Under the pieces are notes generated by a model that was given only the letters and a program-made list of their open reading frames with translations, was not told the DNA's origin and did no database searches. This document shows positions 1 to 5,089 of a stretch of 9,748 nucleotides of DNA, in pieces. The position numbers and the translations under genes were made by a program. Where the stretch lies: NCBI GenBank assembly GCA_044373665.1, contig JBIPNH010000083.1:1-9748 (forward strand). The letters are read 5' to 3'. Positions within the stretch are counted from its first letter, which is position 1, and each line of letters starts with the position of its first letter. Source of the stretch: JABMMZ01 sp044373665. GTDB taxonomy: Bacteria > Bacteroidota > Bacteroidia > NS11-12g > UBA955.

Positions 1-2
1 TA

Positions 3-653
3 TTACTCACTGCTTGCCAACCTTCTACCACTAAAACTAGCTCAGAAGAAGTTAATTATCAAAACATCACCAATGAAACAACAGAGGAAGTAATTAATAC
101 TCCACCTACTCAAAATTCGGATGAAGATTCTATTTTGGCTTTAACGATGGATAAAGAAGTGGTTGTTGCAATAGAAACCAGTATGGGAACTATTAAAGTT
201 AAATTATACAATGAAACACCTCTTCATAAAGCTAATTTCATAAAATTATGCCATAACAACTTTTACAATGACATTATTTTCCATAGAGTTATTAGCAATT
301 TCATGATACAAGTTGGCGACCCTAATAGTAAAGCAGCTATTCCCGGTGAAACATACGGCAATGGTGGTCCAGGCTATACAGTTCCTGCTGAATTTGTACC
401 ACATTTAAGACATAAAAAAGGTGCTTTAGCGGCTGCTAGATTAGGTGATATGCAAAATCCAAGAAAAGAAAGCAGTGGAAGTCAATTTTATATCTGTCAT
501 GTTGAAACCCCTTCACTAGACAATCAATACAGTGTTTTTGGTGAAACCATTAAAGGATTTGATGTGATTGATAAAATTGCAAACTTAAAGCGTGACCCTA
601 ACGACAGACCATTGGAAGATGTTAAAATAATTAGCACAAAGCTAATTTTTTAA
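3..653 (+). CDS. Lipoprotein peptidyl-prolyl cis-trans isomerase, cyclophilin type (5' partial)
   Basis: A cyclophilin that should catalyse cis-trans isomerisation of proline bonds in exported proteins. The frame is open to the left edge, so the true start lies outside the window; the TTG at 135 is not the start. The first visible residues read L-L-T-A-C-Q, a lipobox, so this is a lipoprotein anchored at the cysteine coded at 15-17. A Ser/Thr/Glu/Asn-rich linker follows to about base 150. The isomerase domain fills the rest, with FHRVISNFMIQ (catalytic Arg at 285-287, Phe and Gln retained) and GSQFYI plus SVFGE near the C-terminus. Between them is an insertion containing GNGGPGYTVPAEF, typical of divergent-loop cyclophilins. 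The position of human CypA Trp121 is Ser here (TPSLD), which predicts weak cyclosporin binding. It converges on mvaB. The family assignment is very secure; the substrate is unknown. Confidence 0.93.
   Translation, partial: LLTACQPSTTKTSSEEVNYQNITNETTEEVINTPPTQNSDEDSILALTMDKEVVVAIETSMGTIKVKLYNETPLHKANFIKLCHNNFYNDIIFHRVISNFMIQVGDPNSKAAIPGETYGNGGPGYTVPAEFVPHLRHKKGALAAARLGDMQNPRKESSGSQFYICHVETPSLDNQYSVFGETIKGFDVIDKIANLKRDPNDRPLEDVKIISTKLIF
629..651. terminator. Probable bidirectional intrinsic terminator inside the 3' end of the cyclophilin gene
   Basis: A perfect 7-bp inverted repeat, AATTAGC (629-635) and GCTAATT (641-647), encloses the 5-base loop ACAAA and runs into a T tract ending at 651. 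This is the hairpin-plus-U shape of a Rho-independent terminator for the plus strand. It overlaps the last codons and the stop codon of the cyclophilin gene. Read on the minus strand, the same stem is followed by ATTTTAAC, so it could also stop the convergent mvaB transcript, whose stop codon is at 665-667. The stem is A+T-rich, so its efficiency is uncertain. Confidence 0.6.
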
Positions 654-664
654 TAAAGACTAAT

Positions 665-1516
665 TTAAATAAACACTTCGCTTGCCAATTCTTTGGCTTT
701 GTTAAATTCATCCATTTGTATGAATGATGTTTCATAAATGGAGTCCATGTAATCCACTAGTATTTCTGTTGGTAAATTGCCCAATAACTTATCTGATGCA
801 AATGGACATCCACCAAATCCCTTAAGTGCAGCATCGAATCTTCTGCATCCAGCAGCGTAAGCAATTTCTATTGGTCTTAAAGAAGCCTTGTATTGCGTAT
901 GAAAGTGCGCACCAAATTCAACATCTTTTATTTCACTTTTGCATTTTTGAAACAATGATTTTATGTCGTGCTCTTTGGCAACACCAACTGTGTCAGATAA
1001 ACTAATCGTTTGAACCCCTAAGTCGGCAATTTTTTTACACCATTCTAATGCCAATTCAACACTGTAATGTTCTCCATAAGGATTACCAAATCCCATTGAC
1101 AAATAAACAACCATGGATTTGTTGGCTTCCTGTGCAATCTTATTTAAATTGGATAAACGAAGTAATGCATCATTCATCCCTTGATTGGTATTTCTTTTTT
1201 GGAATGACTCAGAAATACTAAAAGGGAAACCAATAAATGAAACATTATTAAAGTTTACAGCTTCCTCCGCTCCTCTTTCATTGGCAACAATAACCAACAA
1301 TTGAGTATGATTTTCAATGGTATCAATATTTTGTAAAACCTGCTTGGTGTCAGCTAATTGAGGAACAGCCTTGCTTGAAACAAAACTTCCGCAATCCAAC
1401 ACATTAAATCCAACTTTTAATAATTGATTGATGTATTTTATTTTGGTATCCGTAGAAATGGCATGATGGAAACCTTGCATGGCATCCCTTGGACATTCAA
1501 TAATTTGTACAGGCAT
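665..1516 (-). CDS. mvaB: Hydroxymethylglutaryl-CoA lyase
   Basis: Predicted to cleave 3-hydroxy-3-methylglutaryl-CoA into acetyl-CoA and acetoacetate, the last step of leucine degradation, in the cytoplasm. The 283-aa product is a single HMGL-like TIM barrel, close to the usual length of about 300. Visible active-site elements are P-R-D at residues 9-11 (Arg10 and metal-binding Asp11, like human Arg41/Asp42), SFVS at 44-47, the metal-binding H-F-H at 204-206, the catalytic-cysteine loop GFGGCPF with Cys237, and Asn247 in LGNL. The acidic residue matching human Glu72 is Asp41, and the usual Asp after the HxH pair is Thr. Related aldolase-type enzymes (citramalate or isopropylmalate synthases) are alternatives, but the GGCP loop favours the lyase. 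The ATG lies 8 bases after the upstream lipoprotein stop, so the two are probably cotranscribed. No Shine-Dalgarno sequence is seen. Confidence 0.9.
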   Translation of the reverse strand: MPVQIIECPRDAMQGFHHAISTDTKIKYINQLLKVGFNVLDCGSFVSSKAVPQLADTKQVLQNIDTIENHTQLLVIVANERGAEEAVNFNNVSFIGFPFSISESFQKRNTNQGMNDALLRLSNLNKIAQEANKSMVVYLSMGFGNPYGEHYSVELALEWCKKIADLGVQTISLSDTVGVAKEHDIKSLFQKCKSEIKDVEFGAHFHTQYKASLRPIEIAYAAGCRRFDAALKGFGGCPFASDKLLGNLPTEILVDYMDSIYETSFIQMDEFNKAKELASEVFI

Positions 1517-1524
1517 GAAAAAAA

Positions 1525-2016
1525 TTAAGGCTTAATTAATTTGTCTGTGAAACGCTTTATAAGTTCTTCTTCTGATAACCCAACTATCTCATTCATTTGC
1601 TTAACTTCCTCTATTCTTTCGTGAGTTGGAAATTTTTTAATGTATAATTCAAGCATTCTTTTGGCATTTGCCGGATCAGGAATTGATTGAAAACAAACAG
1701 AAGCTCTAATTAAAGCCTCAGGCGCAAGTTCTTTGTCATTGTAGTTGGTTCCAATGGTTTCATAAAGCTTTATTCCTTCTAATAAATTATTCTTTTTAAC
1801 TTGAATTTCGGCAGCCTTAAACATGAATTTAATAGAATTGGGATGTTCAGGATACTTGCTAGAAAATAGTAAGTAAATATTGACCAAAGAATCACTGTTT
1901 TGAAATTGTTTATTAAGTTCCAATGATTGAATTTGTTTTGTCAACTTTTCTTCTTCATTTGAACAACCCAACAAAACCAAAACAAGGAAAAGAGTGGTGA
2001 TGTGTTTTTTAATCAT
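1525..2016 (-). CDS. Lipoprotein with tetratricopeptide-like helical repeats, function unknown
   Basis: A 163-aa protein beginning with a lipoprotein signal peptide: Lys-rich n-region, hydrophobic stretch from about residue 6, and lipobox L15-L16-G17-C18. The mature part is predicted helical with TPR-like spacing. Motifs such as FSSKYPEHPNS (about 52-62), IKLYETIGTNY and LELYIKKFPTH resemble the aromatic/Tyr-Pro turns of TPR units in BamD- and YbgF-like envelope proteins. It is shorter than BamD and has only about three units, so I do not assign it to the Bam complex. It lies 39 bases downstream of prfB and 8 bases upstream of mvaB. A -7 box very close to the ATG suggests it can also be transcribed from its own promoter. 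The lipoprotein call is firm; TPR membership is likely; function is unknown. Confidence 0.85.
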   Translation of the reverse strand: MIKKHITTLFLVLVLLGCSNEEEKLTKQIQSLELNKQFQNSDSLVNIYLLFSSKYPEHPNSIKFMFKAAEIQVKKNNLLEGIKLYETIGTNYNDKELAPEALIRASVCFQSIPDPANAKRMLELYIKKFPTHERIEEVKQMNEIVGLSEEELIKRFTDKLIKP

Positions 2017-2020
2017 TTTG

Positions 2021-2028
2021 CAAATTTA
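2021..2028 (-). promoter_or_regulatory. Candidate -7 promoter box for the TPR-like lipoprotein gene
   Basis: On the minus strand this reads TAAATTTG, matching the Bacteroidota -7 consensus TAnnTTTG. A TTTA lies 18 bases upstream as a weak -33 element. The box ends only 4 bases before the ATG at 2016, so transcription would begin at or next to the start codon and give a leaderless or nearly leaderless mRNA. It sits in the 39-base gap after prfB. Confidence 0.45.
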
Positions 2029-2055
2029 ACTAAGTTTAACGTGTTTTAAAAACCT

Positions 2056-3154
2056 TTATTTATCTGACTGTTGACCGCCACTTTGCATTAAAAAAGCTTT
2101 AATAAAATCATCTAAATCACCATCCATTACAGCTTGAATATTACTAGTTTCCTGTCCTGTTCTTACGTCTTTAACTAATTTGTAAGGATGAAAGACATAA
2201 TTGCGAATTTGTGAACCCCATTCAATTTTCATTTTACTGGCTTCAATCGCATCTCTGGCTTCATTCTTTTTCCTTAACTCCATTTCATACAACTGTGATT
2301 TCAACATTTGCATTGCCAAATCTCTGTTTTCACCTTGTGAACGTGCTTTTTGACAAACTACCACTATACCGGTTGGTTTGTGAGTTAATTGAACTTTGGT
2401 CTCAACTTTATTGACATTCTGACCTCCCGCACCACCACTTCTACTCGTATGCAACTCAACATCTGCAGGATTAATTTCAATTTGTATTTCATCATCAATC
2501 ATGGGATAAGCATAGACACTAGCAAATGATGTATGTCGCCTAGCATTGCTGTCAAAAGGAGAAATTCTAACCAAGCGGTGAACACCACTCTCCCCTTTCA
2601 AAAAACCATAAGGAAAATGGCCTTCGTATTCCAATGTAATGGATTTTATTCCAGCCACATCGCCATCTTGTCGGTCAACTTCCGTGATTTTATATCCATT
2701 TTTTTCGCCCCACATTATGTACATACGTGAAAGCATTTCGGCCCAATCGCAACTTTCTGTTCCACCTGCCCCACTGTTAATCGTTAAGATAGCTCCCAAA
2801 CGGTCCTCTTTACTCCTTAACATGTTTTTCATTTCCAAGTCTTCTAACAAGGAAACAGTATTTTTATATTGCTCACTTAACTCTTCCTCAGAAAGAGCAT
2901 CACTGTCAAAAAACTCTTTGGCAATTTCTAATTCATCCACAGCACTCTGACAACGCTTGTGAGCATCTGTCCAGAATTTTTTTTCTTTGATTTTTTTTAA
3001 ATGTTTTTCGGCTTTTTTGGGATCGTCCCAAAAATTAGGTGCCAATGTTTGATGTTCTTCGTCTTGAATAAGAACTAATTTTTGAGCGACGTCAAAGATA
3101 CCTCCCCAACGCCTCAACTCGGCCTTTTAAATCTTTTAATTGTTCGTTTGTCAT
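2056..3154 (-). CDS. prfB: Peptide chain release factor 2 (programmed +1 frameshift)
   Basis: RF2 recognises UGA and UAA stop codons on the ribosome and triggers release of the finished protein. The gene is in two frames. ATG at 3152-3154 opens 20 codons ending in CTT (3095-3097); an in-frame TGA (3092-3094) follows; shifting by one base past T3094 continues with GAC to the stop at 2056. The product is 365 aa, the same length as E. coli RF2. In this numbering the anticodon-like SPF motif is at 198-200 and the catalytic GGQ at 243-245. The residue equivalent to E. coli position 246 is Ser239, like most bacteria and unlike the Thr of E. coli K-12. A naive open frame beginning at the TTG at 3117 gives a false N-terminus. 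The ATG has no Shine-Dalgarno sequence. The gene heads a probable unit with the lipoprotein and mvaB. Confidence 0.97.
3091..3107 (-). promoter_or_regulatory. prfB +1 recoding site: internal Shine-Dalgarno, slippery CTT and in-frame TGA-C
   Basis: On the minus strand the site reads GGGGAGG (3107-3101), TAT, CTT, TGA, C. This is the conserved autoregulatory frameshift element of prfB: an anti-Shine-Dalgarno-binding sequence three bases before the CTT slip codon, then the weak stop UGAC. When RF2 is scarce, the ribosome pauses at UGA and slips +1 to make full-length RF2; when RF2 is plentiful, a 20-residue peptide is released. Spacing matches E. coli (AGGGGG UAU CUU UGA C). Confidence 0.95.
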
Positions 3155-3172
3155 TTGTATTTTTTTTAAACT

Positions 3173-3200
3173 AGGACTCTGTATTTGGGATACAAGTCCT
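3173..3200 (-). other. Inverted repeat (possible RNA hairpin) in the prfB leader
   Basis: AGGACT (3173-3178) pairs with AGTCCT (3195-3200), and inside it GTAT (3181-3184) pairs with ATAC (3190-3193), leaving a 5-base loop and a 2/1 internal bulge. The hairpin lies between the candidate prfB promoter and the ATG, ending 18 bases before the start codon. No T tract follows in either direction, so it is not a normal intrinsic terminator. It could affect translation or mRNA stability; function is unproven. Confidence 0.45.
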
Positions 3201-3212
3201 TAATAAGAACTG

Positions 3213-3220
3213 CAAATATA
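3213..3220 (-). promoter_or_regulatory. Candidate -7 promoter box for prfB
   Basis: The minus strand reads TATATTTG followed by CA, a full match to TAnnTTTG. TTTG elements are present upstream but only 8-12 bases away, closer than the usual 19 or so, so the -33 element is poor. It predicts a leader of about 55 bases that contains the inverted repeat at 3173-3200. Confidence 0.4.
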
Positions 3221-3299
3221 TTGAATTACAAACAAACTTACCTTACTGAAAAACAGCAAAGTGATTTGTTGATTTTTTCTTTTCTAAAAAACAGACTTT

Positions 3300-3316
3300 A
3301 ATAGTGCGAAACTATT
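3300..3316 (-). terminator. Weak hairpin overlapping the stop of the CX4CH lipoprotein gene
   Basis: AATAGT (3300-3305) and ACTATT (3311-3316) form a perfect 6-bp stem with loop GCGAA, overlapping the TAG stop at 3312-3314. On the minus strand a run of six T's comes only after eight further bases, and the stem is A+T-rich. It could act as a weak terminator or a 3'-end stabiliser, but the spacing is not canonical. Confidence 0.3.
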
Positions 3317-3683
3317 CAGGGGTTCCATTCTGAATCCAACATGAAATTGTTTTCAATTGCGCATCCGACAGTTTACTTCTACCCTGTGGCATCGCTTTAT
3401 AACCACTTAAGTGTTGCATACTTCCAAGAAAAACATTTGAACTTGACCCACTTTTTACTGAACTGTAATTGCTATAATCTCTTCCATCTGCTCTTGAACT
3501 TGCATTGTGACAACCTGAAATTGCACAATTGTTATCCATTATCATTTTTACATCAGTTGTATAAGTTGGAACAACACCCGAACAATCATAGGTTGTGGGT
3601 GTTGATGACTCTTTTTTACAACTTGCTATTGAAAGTAACACAACAGAAGAAATGATTGCGATGTTTTTAAATTTAGAGTTCAT
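3312..3683 (-). CDS. Small lipoprotein with cytochrome-c-like CX4CH motif
   Basis: A 123-aa exported protein. Residues 1-22 form a lipoprotein signal with lipobox I19-A20-S21-C22. The mature part has DNNCAISGCHN, giving Cys53, Cys58 and His59: a CX4CH spacing rather than the usual CXXCH. Further on, Y-K-A-M98-P99-Q-G resembles the Met-Pro axial-ligand segment of class I cytochromes c, and the C-terminal helix LSDAQLKTISCWIQNG resembles the closing helix of such domains. Cys34 and Cys115 could form a disulfide. Similar I-x-x-N-C-x4-C-H proteins occur among Bacteroidota lipoproteins and planctomycete-type cytochrome domains. Covalent haem binding through CX4CH is my inference; the motif may instead bind no haem. 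It is flanked by prfB and kbl, with its own candidate promoter, and has no obvious partner. Partner and function are unknown. Confidence 0.75.
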   Translation of the reverse strand: MNSKFKNIAIISSVVLLSIASCKKESSTPTTYDCSGVVPTYTTDVKMIMDNNCAISGCHNASSRADGRDYSNYSSVKSGSSSNVFLGSMQHLSGYKAMPQGRSKLSDAQLKTISCWIQNGTPE

Positions 3684-3701
3684 TTTTAATTTACTTTATC
3701 A

Positions 3702-3709
3702 CAAAGATA
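3702..3709 (-). promoter_or_regulatory. Candidate -7 promoter box for the CX4CH lipoprotein gene
   Basis: The minus strand reads TATCTTTG, a match to TAnnTTTG, 18 bases before the ATG at 3683. The region about 15-20 bases upstream is T-rich but contains no clear TTTG. It predicts a leader of about 15 bases. Confidence 0.4.
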
Positions 3710-3762
3710 GTTAAAATGGTTTTAAAAAATAGATTAATTAACTGATAGTGATGAGGTTTTTA

Positions 3763-4959
3763 TTATGATATAACGCCTAACTCTTTACCCACTTTTGTAA
3801 ATGCTGCAATGGCTTTGTCAAGGTGGTGTTTTTCGTGAGCAGCTGATAATTGAACTCTAATTCTTGCTTGGTCTTTTGGCACCACTGGATAAAAGAATCC
3901 GATGACATAAATCCCTTCTTCTAATAATTTATCCGCCATTACCTGACTTAATTTTGCATCATACAGCATAATTGGTACAATGGCACTTTCGCCGTCTTTA
4001 AAATCGAAACCTGCATTTTTGATACCTTCTTTAAAGTATTTTACGTTGCTTTCTAATTTATCTCTCAATTCAGTTGATTCACTTAAGATATTAAATACTT
4101 CGATACTTGCAGCTACAATTGAAGGGGCCAATGAGTTTGAGAATAAATATGGTCTAGATCTTTGACGTAACATATCAATAACTTCTTTTTTACCAGTTGT
4201 ATAACCTCCCATAGCTCCACCCAATGCTTTTCCTAAAGTTCCTGTTACAATGTCAATTTTGCCATGAACACCGCAATATTCTGGAGTACCTTTACCTGTT
4301 TTTCCAATAAAACCAGCGGCATGACACTCGTCAACCATCACTAATGCATCATATTGGTCGGCTAAAGCAACAATTTTATCTAATTGTGCCACATAGCCAT
4401 CCATACTAAAAACACCATCAGTTACAATAATTTTATGTCTGTGTCCTGCTTCATTTGCTTTCACTAATTGTTGTTCCAAATCGGCCATATCATTATTTTG
4501 ATAACGGTATCTAGCTGCTTTACATAATCTTACTCCATCAATAATTGATGCATGGTTCAATGAATCAGAAATAATTGCATCCTCTTCTCCAAACAAAGGT
4601 TCAAAAACACCACCATTGGCATCAAATGCAGCAGCGTATAAAATGGTGTCTTCTGTACCGTAAAACTCAGCAATCTTAGCCTCCAACGTCTTGTGAATGT
4701 CTTGTGTTCCACAAATAAATCGTACACTACTCATGCCAAATCCGTGCGTATCGAGTGACTTTTTGGCAGCATCTATAATTCTAGGGTGACTCGACAATCC
4801 TAAATAATTATTGGCACAAAAATTCACAACTTCCTTACCATCACTCAATTTAATATCTGCACCTTGAGGTGAAACAATGATACGTTCTTTTTTGAACAGG
4901 CCTGCTGATTTAATTTGTTCTAACTCGTTTGACAAAAAGTCTTTTAATTTACCGTACAT
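3763..4959 (-). CDS. kbl: Glycine C-acetyltransferase (2-amino-3-ketobutyrate CoA ligase)
   Basis: A PLP-dependent enzyme of the alpha-oxoamine synthase family. It converts 2-amino-3-oxobutyrate plus CoA to glycine and acetyl-CoA, the second step of threonine breakdown after threonine dehydrogenase. From ATG 4959 the product is 398 aa, exactly the E. coli Kbl length and alignable throughout. Landmarks are NFCANNYLGL (46-55), SVRFICGTQ (78-86), SLNHASIIDG (133-142), VMVDECHAAG (207-216), the PLP-binding Lys244 in TGTLGKALGG and RQRSRPYLFSNSLAP. The frame is open to a TTG at 4983, but that codon overlaps the -7 box and would precede the transcript start, so the ATG is preferred. The gene is divergent from ftsH, and no threonine dehydrogenase is in the window. 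Related synthases (KBL, BioF, ALAS, SPT) share the fold, but the near-identity to Kbl is specific. Confidence 0.96.
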   Translation of the reverse strand: MYGKLKDFLSNELEQIKSAGLFKKERIIVSPQGADIKLSDGKEVVNFCANNYLGLSSHPRIIDAAKKSLDTHGFGMSSVRFICGTQDIHKTLEAKIAEFYGTEDTILYAAAFDANGGVFEPLFGEEDAIISDSLNHASIIDGVRLCKAARYRYQNNDMADLEQQLVKANEAGHRHKIIVTDGVFSMDGYVAQLDKIVALADQYDALVMVDECHAAGFIGKTGKGTPEYCGVHGKIDIVTGTLGKALGGAMGGYTTGKKEVIDMLRQRSRPYLFSNSLAPSIVAASIEVFNILSESTELRDKLESNVKYFKEGIKNAGFDFKDGESAIVPIMLYDAKLSQVMADKLLEEGIYVIGFFYPVVPKDQARIRVQLSAAHEKHHLDKAIAAFTKVGKELGVIS

Positions 4960-4980
4960 ATTTATTTGGAATATTTTTTG

Positions 4981-5011
4981 CAAAAATAAGTGAGTTGCAA
5001 TCGTATTTAAA
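4981..5011 (-). promoter_or_regulatory. Candidate promoter of kbl
   Basis: On the minus strand TTTA (5011-5008) is followed after 19 bases by TATTTTTG (4988-4981), close to the Bacteroidota pattern TTTG-N19-TAnnTTTG. It predicts a transcript start near 4977 and a leader of about 18 bases before the ATG at 4959. Confidence 0.5.
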
Positions 5012-5045
5012 CGAAATTATTAAAAAATATTTTAAACATTTAGTT

Positions 5046-5053
5046 TAGTTTTG
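5046..5053 (+). promoter_or_regulatory. Candidate -7 promoter box for ftsH
   Basis: TAGTTTTG matches TAnnTTTG and lies 36 bases before the ftsH ATG. No TTTG sits at the expected -33 distance, only A+T-rich sequence. It is in the divergent kbl-ftsH spacer of about 130 bases, which shows nothing else distinct. Confidence 0.4.
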
Positions 5054-5089
5054 CGGTTTAACTAAAATAGACATCTACATCCAACAATA

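Noticed and set aside
2211..2950. Three short plus-strand frames within prfB (2211-2414, 2533-2730, 2639-2950).
   Set aside because: They are antisense to the conserved RF2 catalytic and recognition domains and show no family resemblance.
3092..3117. Reading prfB as starting from TTG at 3117, or as a pseudogene because of the in-frame TGA.
   Set aside because: The ATG at 3154 plus the canonical CTT-TGA-C slip site gives a 365-aa RF2; the TGA is programmed, not a lesion.
3341..3655. A 104-codon plus-strand frame over the CX4CH lipoprotein gene.
   Set aside because: The minus-strand gene has a lipobox, cytochrome-like motif and promoter box; the plus-strand product is Leu/Asn/His-rich with no motif.
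4957..4983. TTG at 4983 as the kbl start.
   Set aside because: It falls in the -7 box upstream of the predicted transcript start, and the ATG at 4959 gives the exact family length.
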